Below, piece after piece: positions 1 to 8,044 of a DNA stretch of 26,467 nt. The notes under the pieces were generated by a model, which was not told where the DNA came from, made no database searches, and saw nothing but the letters and a program-made list of their open reading frames with translations. The stretch comes from CAYWTX01 sp964461295 (GTDB lineage: Bacteria > Planctomycetota > Phycisphaerae > SM23-33): contig CAYWTX010000647.1 in assembly GCA_964461295.1 (NCBI GenBank), forward strand, positions 1-26,467, given 5' to 3'. The translations under genes were made by a program, and so were the position numbers. Within the stretch, counting starts at the first letter, position 1; every line of letters starts with the position of its first letter.

Positions 1-2
1 CA

Positions 3-190
3 GCCTGAAGGGCTGAGATATGACAGCCCAGGGCAACGCCCTGGGAACCCTACGCCAAAGTACGTCAAGCCCTGAAGGGGCGGGACAAACGCCGCGTGAG
101 GCCCTTATGTCGCCCTTACAGGGCTTGTCATCTGGATCGCCACATCTCCCAGGGCGTTGCCCTGGGCTGTCATATCTCAGCCCTTCAGGC
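3..190. repeat. Long inverted repeat with perfect 44-bp arms
   Basis: Bases 3-46 are the exact reverse complement of 147-190. Each arm holds the smaller palindrome CCCAGGGCAACGCCCTGGG. Between the arms is a second, imperfect inverted pair: CAAGCCCTGAAGGGGCGG near 66-83 against CGCCCTTACAGGGCTTG near 111-127. The block could form a cruciform or a long RNA hairpin, and resembles two REP-like units head to head. No gene lies in 1-322. The rest of that stretch (191-322) holds short GATCGTGATCG-like motifs and lies downstream of the phosphatase gene ending at 323. I see no clear T-tract terminator there. Confidence 0.9.
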
Positions 191-322
191 CCAAGAGGCG
201 ATGCAAGAACGGTCATGGCCCCGTCCGGGACCGAAGCACAGCCGATCGCGAATCGTGATCGCGACAGGGACCCGCGCGGGAGCGGCAGCCTCGTGATCGT
301 GATCGGTTGCTCTTGGTCTCTC

Positions 323-2398
323 TCACGTTCGCCGGTTCAGCACCAGCAGCGTGATGTCGTCCTGCCGGCAGTCGCCGCTGTGGCGTTCGACGGCCTGGAC
401 CACCAAGCCGCACAGTTCCTCGGCCGTAGCGCCGCGGTTCTCGCGGACGATCGTCTGGAGGCGGCCCATCGCGAACTGGCGGTCGCCCTCGTCCAGCGCC
501 TCGGTCACGCCGTCGGTGTACATCACGAACGTGTCGCCGGCGTTCATCTGGGTTTCGCGCTGCTGGAACGTGCGGGCGGGGAAGATGCCCAGCATGGGAC
601 CGGTGCTGCCGGCCAGGGCGGTCACGCTGCCGTTGGACGCCACGCAGGGCGGGTTGTGCCCGGCGTTGGCGTACACCACGCGGCCGGTGCGGGTGTTGTA
701 GTGGGCCAGGAAGATCGTGACGAACATTTCGCCGCTGTTTTCGGCCACCAGCAGGCGGTTGGACCGGGTGAGCACTTCGGCGGGCAAGGCGCCGGTGAGG
801 GCCTGGTTGCGTAGCACGGTTCGCGCCACGGCCATGAACAGCGCCGCGGGCACGCCCTTGCCCGACACGTCGCCGATCACGAGCGCAAGCGTCTCGTCGT
901 CGACGAAGAAGTAGTCGAAGAAGTCGCCGGCTACTTCCTTGGCGGGCACGTTGGTGCCGTGCAGGTCGAACTCCGGGCGGTGCGGGAACGGCGGGAACAC
1001 GTGCGGCAGCAGGGCCGCCTGGATCTGGCGCGCCACGCGCAGCTCGCTTTCGACGGCCTTTCTCGCGGCCGATTCGCGAGTCAGCGCGTCCACGTGCTTT
1101 CTCAGGTCGGCGACCATCCGGTTGAACGCCGTGGCGAGGTCGCCGATCTCGTCGCGTCGCTTGATGCCCTGCACGCTGGCGTTCAGGTCGCCTGTCGCCA
1201 CCCGCCGCGCCATGGCCGCCACGCGCTCGATGGGGCGCGAGAGCCGGATCGACGCGACCAGCACCACGCCGGCGATGATCGCCAGCCCGGCCAGCATGAG
1301 CACCATGTCGCGGCGCAGGGCGTCGTAGACGGGTTCCATGATCCGTTCCGACGGGATCACCGCCATGAACGACCAGCCGGACGACCGCAGCGGCGACTGC
1401 ACGACCCAGCTTGGCCTGCCCGTGTGGAAGTCGGTGATCCGCGTCACGCCGCTGCGTCCGGCCCGCACCGCGATGGCCAGGTCCAGCAGTTCCGGCAGCG
1501 CATGCTGCTCGAAGAGTCCCGCCAGGGACTGGCGCATCGCCAGGGCCTCCCGCGGATGGGCGATCACCAGGCCGTCGGCGTCCAGCAGGACGCCGTAGCC
1601 GCCCTCGATCTCCGCCATCGCCGTGTACTTCTGGAGGGGGGCGACGAACAGGTCCACCGCCGCGGCCCCGATGAACTTGCCGGGCCCGTTGGCGTCGCTG
1701 GATCGGTGCATCGGCGCCACGCACCGGGTGACATACGCCCCGGCGGCGGCCGGCTCGGCGTGCGGGGCCATCCAGTACGGCGTGGAGCAGTCGGCGGCGG
1801 CATGATACCAACCGGCCTCGAAGAACTTCGGCACGGTTCGCGCGAGGTCCACGGTGGCGATCGGCAGTTCAGGGGCCGGGTCGGGCATCGGGCGCGGCTT
1901 GAGCGAGGGACCGCCAGGCGGCGGCGGGGGGGGCTTGAGCGCCGCGCCTGGCGGCGGGGGTCTCTCGGCCCTCGGCCGCGGCGGCAAGGGCTTGTCCACC
2001 TTCGCCCGCGGCGGCGAGGGCAGCACGTAATGCGCCAGCCGGGCCGTGCGATTCGGCGAATCGGGGAACGCGTTGGGTTCCAGGGCCACGCACGAACTGT
2101 AGACATGTGGCACTTTGCGGACGTTCCGCGTCAGCACCAGGTCCAGCCACCGCGGTTCGGGGGTGCGGTCCTGGTCGGAGGCCGCTCCGGCGGTGGATAC
2201 GGCCGCCTGCCGGGCGGCCAGGAAGATCGCATCGAGGCGGGAGGCGTGGTTGGAGGCCAGTTGCGTCAGGTGCTGCTGGGCGCGCGCGACCGCCTGCCTC
2301 TCGCCGACCTGGTAATGGATGGCCAGGACGCCCAGGTACACCACCAGGACCGGCAGGAGAATGGCGATGATCAGCTTGGTTCGGATCGGAACGCGCAT
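323..2398 (-). CDS. Membrane-bound Cache-HAMP-SpoIIE (RsbU-like) PP2C serine phosphatase
   Basis: 691 aa, starting at MRVPIRTKL so that the first membrane helix (about 7-29) is N-terminal; the frame is open upstream only as a shadow of the radical SAM gene. An extracytoplasmic Cache-like sensor follows (about 35-360), containing VYSSCVALEPNAF and GGYGVLLDADGLVIAHP. It is interrupted by a proline-rich stretch at about 127-178. A second helix (365-385) leads to a HAMP domain (386-438), a short coiled coil with VARQIQAALLP (455-465), and a PP2C/SpoIIE catalytic domain. The acidic metal ligands are visible in GDFFDYF (491-497), GDVSGKG (509-515), YTDG (627-630) and DDIT (680-683). The family dephosphorylates anti-anti-sigma factors or similar proteins in response to an external ligand. 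No STAS or anti-sigma partner lies nearby. It is last in a run of minus-strand genes and ends with TGA. Confidence 0.92.
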   Translation of the reverse strand: MRVPIRTKLIIAILLPVLVVYLGVLAIHYQVGERQAVARAQQHLTQLASNHASRLDAIFLAARQAAVSTAGAASDQDRTPEPRWLDLVLTRNVRKVPHVYSSCVALEPNAFPDSPNRTARLAHYVLPSPPRAKVDKPLPPRPRAERPPPPGAALKPPPPPPGGPSLKPRPMPDPAPELPIATVDLARTVPKFFEAGWYHAAADCSTPYWMAPHAEPAAAGAYVTRCVAPMHRSSDANGPGKFIGAAAVDLFVAPLQKYTAMAEIEGGYGVLLDADGLVIAHPREALAMRQSLAGLFEQHALPELLDLAIAVRAGRSGVTRITDFHTGRPSWVVQSPLRSSGWSFMAVIPSERIMEPVYDALRRDMVLMLAGLAIIAGVVLVASIRLSRPIERVAAMARRVATGDLNASVQGIKRRDEIGDLATAFNRMVADLRKHVDALTRESAARKAVESELRVARQIQAALLPHVFPPFPHRPEFDLHGTNVPAKEVAGDFFDYFFVDDETLALVIGDVSGKGVPAALFMAVARTVLRNQALTGALPAEVLTRSNRLLVAENSGEMFVTIFLAHYNTRTGRVVYANAGHNPPCVASNGSVTALAGSTGPMLGIFPARTFQQRETQMNAGDTFVMYTDGVTEALDEGDRQFAMGRLQTIVRENRGATAEELCGLVVQAVERHSGDCRQDDITLLVLNRRT

Positions 2399-2541
2399 AG
2401 GGTACCACGGCCCGTGCCCCAATATCGGCAGCCGCCCGTTCGCTATCTTTACCACATATTGAACCCAATGGTATCGGCGGATGGTCGCGGTTTGCTTCGG
2501 TTCGCGCCCCCCTCTGCCGGCCGGCCGGCGGGATCCGCCGC

Positions 2542-3426
2542 TCACCCCGCGTGGAAGACTTCCACGGTCAAGCCGGGCACGCTTGCGCGAATGCCTTCCC
2601 CGAGGGCATCCAGTTGGGCATCCGGCAGCGCCGAGACGCGGCCGTCTGCCGGCGGGCGGGCCGGCGTGTGGATCTGCACCAGCTTGATCTGCCCGCCGCC
2701 GACGATGATCTGCCGCAGGCGCCGGCAGTAGGCGTCGATCTCCGCGGCGGGGGGCGGGACGCCCTCCAGCCGGCACAGCAGCGTCTGGATGACGATCGGC
2801 CGCGAGCGGGCGACCTCGGTGATGCCGGCCAGGACGCCCGCCAGCGTGAGGCCGGGCGCGGGGCGGTTGATCTTGCCGAAGAACTCCTCGCTGCCGGCGT
2901 CGAGCTTGGCCCATATCTCGCCATGGTTGGCGTCCAGGATCGGCAGTGCGCGCCGTACCTGTGGGCTGGCCAGTTGCGTCGAGTTGGTGATCGCCACGAT
3001 CTTCAGCTCGCCCAGGCCGGCGGCTCGCCTTGCCTCGGCCGCCGCGGCCACGGCCTCGTCGAAGTTCGTCAGGCAGGTGGGCTCTCCGTCGCCGCTGAAG
3101 GCGATGTCATTGATCCGCCGCAGGCGAGCCGGCGTGGCGGCGAACCGCTCCTCGCGCCACAAGGCGCCGCCGGAGGCTTCGCCCAGCGCGAGGTCCAACT
3201 CCTGGCGCAGCGCGGCAAGGTCAACGTGGTGCCCGCCGCGCCCGGCGGAGCGGTCGATCTGGCAGTACAAGCACGCGAACGTGCAGTGCTTGTCGGGGTT
3301 GAGGTTGACGCCGATGCTCAGCCCCCGCGCCCGCCGCGAGATCACCGGGTAGACGTAGCGGCACGTGCGCCACTGCCGCCGATGGTCGGAGATGAGGGCC
3401 GACTCGCCTTGGTTGGGAACTCGCAT
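2542..3426 (-). CDS. Radical SAM protein (COG0731-like)
   Basis: 294 aa from MRVPNQGESAL. Thirty extra upstream residues are open but look non-coding. The radical SAM cluster motif CX3CX2C appears as CTFACLYC (about residues 55-62) and binds a 4Fe-4S cluster that cleaves S-adenosylmethionine. It follows the segment RRARGLSIGVNLNPDKH, typical of the COG0731 group (relatives of wyosine-base synthesis enzymes). FSGDGEPT is the usual SAM-binding GGE-like motif. The bacterial members have no settled substrate, so I do not assign one. The gene sits 94 nt after the K+ channel gene and 143 nt before the phosphatase, all on the minus strand, so co-transcription is possible. An Asp/Glu-rich partner or target is not evident. 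It ends with TGA. Confidence 0.85.
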   Translation of the reverse strand: MRVPNQGESALISDHRRQWRTCRYVYPVISRRARGLSIGVNLNPDKHCTFACLYCQIDRSAGRGGHHVDLAALRQELDLALGEASGGALWREERFAATPARLRRINDIAFSGDGEPTCLTNFDEAVAAAAEARRAAGLGELKIVAITNSTQLASPQVRRALPILDANHGEIWAKLDAGSEEFFGKINRPAPGLTLAGVLAGITEVARSRPIVIQTLLCRLEGVPPPAAEIDAYCRRLRQIIVGGGQIKLVQIHTPARPPADGRVSALPDAQLDALGEGIRASVPGLTVEVFHAG

Positions 3427-3520
3427 CGGCGTATTGTACCGTCGTCCCAGGGCGTGGTGGGAGCGGTCCTTTGCAGGAGGCGACCGTGCCGACACGGCAC
3501 GGCTCTGTGGCGGCACGGTG

Positions 3521-4375
3521 TTATCTCGCGACGGAGGCGCCTTCCTCCTCTTCGGCGTCCGCGTCGGCGTCCGCGGGCGCGGCGCCGGATAGAAACGACT
3601 TGCCGCAGTGCGGGCAGCGAACGGAGCCGGGCTTGGCCTTCTGGACTTCCTCGAGGAACCCGGCCGCCATGATGCCGGTGGGCAGGGCGAACATCGCCAC
3701 GCCGAAGAAGGCCAGCACCGACGCCAGGACCTTGCCCAGCGGCGTGATGGGGCAGATGTCGCCGTAGCCGACGGTCGTCAGCGTGTTGACGGCCCACCAC
3801 ATCGCCGCGGGGATGTGCGGGAACGCCTTGGGCTGGGCCTCGTGCTCGGTGTAGTAGAGGGCGATGGCGGAAACGATCAGCAGCATCAGCATCACGCTGA
3901 ACGTGACGGCCAGTTCCGTCCGCCGATTGCGCACGACGCGGCCGAGGGCGTGCAGCGCCCGCGAGTACCGGCCGAGCTTGCCGACGCGGAAGAGGCGGAC
4001 CAGGCGCACCGACCGCAGGAACAGCAGGTCGAGCCCCGTGAAAGGCAGGTAGGCCGGGAGCACGGCCAGCAGGTCGATGACGGCCAGCGGGCGAAGGGCG
4101 AACCGCAGCCGCCCGACGACCGGGCGAGCGTGGCGGGGGTCCTCCACGCACGTCCAGAGGCGCAGGACGTACTCGACGGAGAACACCGCCACGCTGGCGA
4201 CCTCGATCCAGTCGAACAGGTGACCGAAGGCCCCCGCGATCTCCGGCACCGAATCCAGGATGATGGCGAGCACGTTCAGGGCGATCAGGGCGAGGATGGA
4301 CAGTTCGCAGGTCCTGTTGGCGGCGCCGCGGCCGTAGGGTTGAAGGATGCGATATATCCGGCTGCGCAACGACAT
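3521..4375 (-). CDS. Voltage-gated-type six-helix potassium channel
   Basis: 284 aa. Helices S1 (about 25-42), S2 (57-74) and S3 (93-110) precede an S4 with regularly spaced arginines (R121, R124, R127, R130), then S5 (153-176), a pore loop, and S6 (214-236). The selectivity filter TTVGYGD at 200-206 shows it conducts K+. The family forms tetramers in the inner membrane and sets membrane potential or K+ flux. After S6 there is a single CPHCG motif (254-258), half of a zinc ribbon, and a very acidic tail (DADADAEEEEGA). No RCK/TrkA domain is present. It starts at MSLRSRIYRI, about 250 nt after the histidine kinase gene, with a palindromic repeat in the gap. It ends with TAA. Confidence 0.93.
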   Translation of the reverse strand: MSLRSRIYRILQPYGRGAANRTCELSILALIALNVLAIILDSVPEIAGAFGHLFDWIEVASVAVFSVEYVLRLWTCVEDPRHARPVVGRLRFALRPLAVIDLLAVLPAYLPFTGLDLLFLRSVRLVRLFRVGKLGRYSRALHALGRVVRNRRTELAVTFSVMLMLLIVSAIALYYTEHEAQPKAFPHIPAAMWWAVNTLTTVGYGDICPITPLGKVLASVLAFFGVAMFALPTGIMAAGFLEEVQKAKPGSVRCPHCGKSFLSGAAPADADADAEEEEGASVAR

Positions 4376-4481
4376 GCTCCGGCACCTGCAATTGGCGCTG
4401 CGGCCATCGGCCGCGGAGTCGGGACAGGCGTCAATGCTACATTCCCATGCGATCCCTGGGAAGCGGGAAGCCGCCGCCTAA

Positions 4482-4626
4482 GTAAGGGGACACTTCCGGG
4501 GGGGGCGCGTTTGTAGTACCGCCGTGAGGCGGGCTGTTTCCCGTCGCAAGCGTGCCGGGATTCCGCCTTACGGCGGGACTACAAACTTGGGACGACTCGC
4601 CTCTCCTCCCGTAAGTGTCCCCTTAC
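4482..4626. repeat. Nested palindromic element with 19-bp outer arms
   Basis: Bases 4482-4500 (GTAAGGGGACACTTCCGGG) are the reverse complement of 4608-4626 with one mismatch. They enclose the 76-bp palindrome at 4510-4585. The right arm ends 3 nt before the stop codon of the histidine kinase gene at 4630-4632, so it lies immediately downstream of that gene and could act as a transcript 3' hairpin. The left arm lies about 100 nt upstream of the channel gene start. Confidence 0.8.
4510..4585 (-). repeat. Dispersed palindromic repeat, copy 1 of 3
   Basis: The arms TTTGTAGT and ACTACAAA bracket CCGCCGTGAGGCGG and CCGCCTTACGGCGG. The reverse strand reads the same asymmetric core as the copies at 11310 and 19964 (GGAATCCCGGCACG in one half, GGGAAACAGCCC in the other). 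The family is therefore a defined REP-like element and not a chance hairpin. Strand is given relative to the other two copies. Confidence 0.88.
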
Positions 4627-4629
4627 CGG

Positions 4630-5727
4630 CTATTCGTCCGCGGGGCGGGGGAAGACGATGGTGAAGCTGGCGCCCTGCCCGGGGGCGGACAGCAGTTCGA
4701 TTCGGCCGCCCATTCCCTGTACCAGGCCATGCACGATGCTGAGGCCCAGCCCGGGGTTGGCCTTGTCGCCGCCGGCCAGCAGGCCCTTGGTCGTGAAGAA
4801 CGGCTCGAACACCAGCGGCTGGTGCTCGGGGGGGATGCCGCAGCCCGTGTCGGAGAAGGTGAGCATGACCTCGGTGTCCGTGGCGGCGGTGGCCAGCGTG
4901 ACCGTGCCGCCATCGAGCATCGCTTCCTCGGAATTGGTGAGCAGGTTGCCGAGGACCTGGTGCATGCGGTTGGATTCCACCGGCACGACGGGGATGGGGT
5001 GCAGGTCCAGCCGCAGGAGGATCTTCTTCTGCTCCAGCGGACGTTCGATCAGGTGGGCGAAGGTGAGGATGATCTCGGTGAGGTCGGCGAGGTCCTGGCG
5101 GCGGTGGTCGCCCTCGGCGAACGTGAGCAGCGACTGCGTGATGCGCGAGGCGCGGGTGGAAGCCTCGGCGGCCATTTGCAGGGCCCGCCGCATGGCGGCG
5201 GGGTCGTTGCTGGTGAGGGCGTAATCGACGAACGTGGCCACGCCGCCGAGGATGTTGTTGAAGTGATGGGCGACTCCGCCGGCCAGCGTGCCCAACGAGG
5301 CCATCTTCTCGGCCCGGATCAGCCGCTCGGCGAGCTGCTTGCGGTGGGTCTCGTCGACGATCCATGCGGCCACGCCGGCCGGGCCGGCGCCGCCCTCGCC
5401 GGGAACCGGCGAGAGCACGACCAGCAGGTGGCGCGACCGGTCCGCGTGCCCGGGCAGGCGGACCTCGAACTCGCTCCGCTCGCGGCGCCGCAGGGTGCGT
5501 TCCAGCAGGCGGGCCATCACCCTTCGCCGTTCCGGCGGGACGACCTCGAGCACGGGCCGGCCCATCAGCACGTCCTTGGCCAGACCGACCAGTTCGGCCG
5601 CGGCAGAGTTGCAGTGCAGGATGTTCAGGGCTGCGTCGGTGGCGATCATTGCCACCGGCGCCTGCTCGCAGAGCAGGCGGTAGAAGTTGTCGCAGGGCGA
5701 AGCGGGTTGTTCCGGGCTGTCAGTCAT
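4630..5727 (-). CDS. Soluble PAS-domain sensor histidine kinase (NtrB-like)
   Basis: 365 aa from MTDSPEQPAS. The longer open frame (to 5823) runs into GATTGCC repeats that look intergenic. A PAS domain occupies about 15-125. The HisKA H-box GTLAGGVAHHFNN carries the likely phospho-acceptor H154. The ATPase domain shows the N-box NLLTNSEEAM (261-270), the G1 box DTGCGIP (293-299), the F-box FEPFFTTK (307-314) and the G2 box GLGLSIV (326-332). There are no membrane helices or signal peptide, so it should sense a cytoplasmic cue. No response regulator gene is adjacent, so it is an orphan kinase here. It ends with TAG, which matters for judging the TAG inside the GH94 gene. Confidence 0.92.
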   Translation of the reverse strand: MTDSPEQPASPCDNFYRLLCEQAPVAMIATDAALNILHCNSAAAELVGLAKDVLMGRPVLEVVPPERRRVMARLLERTLRRRERSEFEVRLPGHADRSRHLLVVLSPVPGEGGAGPAGVAAWIVDETHRKQLAERLIRAEKMASLGTLAGGVAHHFNNILGGVATFVDYALTSNDPAAMRRALQMAAEASTRASRITQSLLTFAEGDHRRQDLADLTEIILTFAHLIERPLEQKKILLRLDLHPIPVVPVESNRMHQVLGNLLTNSEEAMLDGGTVTLATAATDTEVMLTFSDTGCGIPPEHQPLVFEPFFTTKGLLAGGDKANPGLGLSIVHGLVQGMGGRIELLSAPGQGASFTIVFPRPADE

Positions 5728-5732
5728 ACCGT

Positions 5733-5753
5733 GATTGCCGATTGCCGATTGCC
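5733..5753. repeat. Triple GATTGCC direct repeat (one arm of an inverted pair)
   Basis: Three consecutive GATTGCC heptamers lie just upstream of the histidine kinase start. The complementary strand contains ACCGGCAATCGGC, which recurs on the plus strand near 5878-5890. The two motifs form an inverted pair flanking the 5754-5877 gap. This looks like a dispersed intergenic motif; no function is apparent. Confidence 0.7.
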
Positions 5754-5865
5754 GGTCGCCGGTGGCCGACTCGGGTTCTGGCCGCGGCGACGGCACACAC
5801 ACGCAACGGACTGCCTTGAACACGGCCTGTCAACGAAGTTGTTCATGATACCAGAAGTGATTCAG

Positions 5866-5911
5866 CCGCCGGTCTCCAACCGGCAATCGGCGATGGGAAA
5901 CAGGCAATTCG
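5866..5911. repeat. ACCGGCAATCGGC intergenic repeat (second arm)
   Basis: The plus strand carries CCGGTCTCCAACCGGCAAT followed by further GGCAAT units, directly after the stop of the lipoprotein gene (5912). It shares the GGCAATCGGC core, inverted, with 5733-5757. Confidence 0.6.
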
Positions 5912-6805
5912 TCACGGCTGCCCGATCGCGGCCGCGCGGCCCGGCAGCGGGGCCGCTACGGCCTCGGGCGCCATCACGATGAGCGTCTCGAACTCCACGC
6001 CTTCCTTCTCCCGCACGAGGAAGCGGTGGCCGACGCTGGTGGTCCGCCGCGACTGTGCGCCGGGTCCGAGGATGATGAAGTCGCCGCTGGTCAGGCTCGC
6101 CTGGAACGTCAGCGAGGCGAAAGGGAAGCAATCCGGCTGGACCGAAACCGTCGCCCCCGCCTCGCTCAACACGTACTGCGACCGGCGATGCGTCGAGCGG
6201 ATCTGCGGCACTGCCGACACGAAGACGCGCCCGCGGTCGTCCTGGTCGAGGGTGCACGCCACGGCCAGGACGTTGTCGCCCGGGGGGTAGTCGCTGCCGC
6301 TGAGGGTGCGGTCCTCGTGAAAGACGAAGATGCTCTGCTCGCCCTGGCGGTCCCGCAGCACGATGGGCAGCGGGTTGCCGGGCAGCGCCACGGCCATGTT
6401 CTGCCGCGGGACGCTGCCCGTCAGCTTCGTGATCACCTTGGCAAGGTCCGGCCAACTGCTCCGCTTGCCGACGCCCGCCCGCAGGCCGTTGCGCCCCAGC
6501 ATGCTCGGATGCGACGTCCGCACCGGCTCCTCGTCGAGATAGCTCCAGATTTCCTCCGAGCCGCTGGCCTGTCCGACGGGCACCTCGATGGTCACCAGTT
6601 TCAGCCGCACGATCATCATGTAGGCGCCGAGCCTGTTGGGGTCGCCGGCGGCGTCGCGGTTGGGACGGACGCCGGGCATGGTTGCGATGGGTTGCGTGGC
6701 GGGGACGTCCTCACGCCCGCCCCCCTGCCCGGAGACGGAGCACCCGGCCGCCAGGAGGCCGGCCAGAACCAGGATCGTCGCGTACGTCCGCAGCATCCCG
6801 GTCAT
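5912..6805 (-). CDS. Putative lipoprotein of unknown function
   Basis: 297 aa. I chose the start MTGMLRTYAT because it places a hydrophobic signal segment (ILVLAGLLAAG) directly before C22; the open frame further upstream has no coding character. The LLAAGC box is a permissive lipobox (Ala at -3), so lipidation is likely but not certain. The mature part has no domain I recognise. It is mostly beta-strand-like, with GDFIILGPGAQ and a C-terminal EFETLIVMAPE stretch that vaguely recalls secretin-type proteins; I would not call it one. It lies between a four-helix membrane protein (upstream) and the histidine kinase (downstream), all on the minus strand. Confidence 0.75.
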   Translation of the reverse strand: MTGMLRTYATILVLAGLLAAGCSVSGQGGGREDVPATQPIATMPGVRPNRDAAGDPNRLGAYMMIVRLKLVTIEVPVGQASGSEEIWSYLDEEPVRTSHPSMLGRNGLRAGVGKRSSWPDLAKVITKLTGSVPRQNMAVALPGNPLPIVLRDRQGEQSIFVFHEDRTLSGSDYPPGDNVLAVACTLDQDDRGRVFVSAVPQIRSTHRRSQYVLSEAGATVSVQPDCFPFASLTFQASLTSGDFIILGPGAQSRRTTSVGHRFLVREKEGVEFETLIVMAPEAVAAPLPGRAAAIGQP

Positions 6806-6990
6806 GGTATCGGCCGGGGAGAGGCGGGTCAATCCGGGGTGAAGCGAGGGGGCGAGGAACCTGCATCGCAGTTCAGGCGAGGAAGTTCCGGTTGCTCCCG
6901 TGTCGGCGCGGTCGCTTGCGGCTCGGCGACGGCGGCCGAGGCCGCTGGCTGTGCTGCAAGCGGCCCGGAGTTCCGCGCATCGGCGGCCGC

Positions 6991-7944
6991 TCACGTTCCC
7001 TTGGCGCGGAAGAACTTCTCCGCCAGCGGGTTCAGGGCGGACTTGCCGGCGTCCGCGTCGGTCGAGGCCTCGCCCGAGGCATCGGGGGCGATCTCGACGG
7101 CCGGCGCAGGTTCGGCTCGGGCGGCCGGCGCCGGTTGGGCCGATTCGCCCTGCGGGAAGTCCATCCTGGCACAGCCGCCGCCGTACTTCACGTGCAGCAG
7201 GAGCCAGATCGCCGCGGCGACCAGCGGGTAGACCAGGAAGCGGCCGAAGTAGACCGCCTGGTCCGGCCAGAACGTGTCCGGATTCACCCGTGAGCGGGCC
7301 CGCAAGAACTCGCCGAGGTTGAACATCGCCCCGGCTGCCAGACTGCTGCCCACCAGCACGTCCTGCCAGGGGATGAGCACGGACAGCAGGAGGAGCGACC
7401 AGAACCAGGCGTCGACGAGGTCCTTGGCGCCGCCAAGCCGCCCGACCAGCGAGAGCAGGACCGTGAGCATGACCGTCAGGACGAGCAGGAACGAGAAGAT
7501 GAGGGCCGTGAACTTTGCCGCTGGAAGCAGCCAGTACAGGACGGCTTTCCACCGCTGGGCCGTTTCAGGTTCGGCCGTCGGCGCTGCCGCCGGATGCGTC
7601 TGGGCTGTCGCCACGGACGTCTGGGTAGTCGTCGCCGCGACGGGCGCAAGGGGGGCAGGCGTGGGTGCGGGCTTCTTGGCGACCGCGGCGGGCGCGCTGG
7701 CGGCGGGTGGGGCGGCGGCTGGCGCGGTCGCCGGCTGGCTGGCCGGCCGAACCGCCGCGGCGGGGGCGGCCCTCCGTCCGGCGCCGAAGCCGAGCACTCC
7801 GCCGTACTCCACCAGCAGGAAGGCGGCCATCTGCGTGAAGATGGCCGCCCCGCAGATGAGCCACAGCAGCATCCGCCCGATGCGCACCGACCGCATCGCG
7901 TCGGCGTATTCCCCCGGCCGGACCTCGTAATGGATCTGTTTCAT
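6991..7944 (-). CDS. Membrane protein with an Ala/Pro-rich linker, unknown function
   Basis: 317 aa starting MKQIHYEVRPGEY. One helix (about 24-45) is followed by a low-complexity Ala/Pro/Thr linker (59-130). Three more hydrophobic segments follow (about 144-168, 181-200 and 234-252), then an Ala/Pro/Asp/Glu-rich tail. The second half (helices in the 134-252 region, with GAMFNLGEFLRARS) may be a small integral membrane domain. No catalytic motif is seen. It lies 100 nt after hemL on the same strand. Confidence 0.75.
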   Translation of the reverse strand: MKQIHYEVRPGEYADAMRSVRIGRMLLWLICGAAIFTQMAAFLLVEYGGVLGFGAGRRAAPAAAVRPASQPATAPAAAPPAASAPAAVAKKPAPTPAPLAPVAATTTQTSVATAQTHPAAAPTAEPETAQRWKAVLYWLLPAAKFTALIFSFLLVLTVMLTVLLSLVGRLGGAKDLVDAWFWSLLLLSVLIPWQDVLVGSSLAAGAMFNLGEFLRARSRVNPDTFWPDQAVYFGRFLVYPLVAAAIWLLLHVKYGGGCARMDFPQGESAQPAPAARAEPAPAVEIAPDASGEASTDADAGKSALNPLAEKFFRAKGT

Positions 7945-7952
7945 AAGAGTTC

Positions 7953-7990
7953 CTTCACCACAGAGGCACAGAGATCACGGAGAACAGACG
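7953..7990. repeat. CACCACAGAGGCACAGAG-type intergenic motif
   Basis: The gap between hemL and the membrane protein gene contains CACCACAGAGGCACAGAG. I recognise this style of motif as recurrent in bacterial intergenic DNA, but there is only one copy here. No promoter or terminator is evident. Confidence 0.4.
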
Positions 7991-8044
7991 CAGAAGGCCT
8001 TCCTGGGCGCCACGACTGTGCTGTTTGCACCCGCGACGCCCAGG

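Noticed and set aside
5728..5823. N-terminal extension of the histidine kinase (32 aa)
   Set aside because: It is encoded by GATTGCC repeats and has no domain; the ATG at 5727 begins just before the PAS domain.
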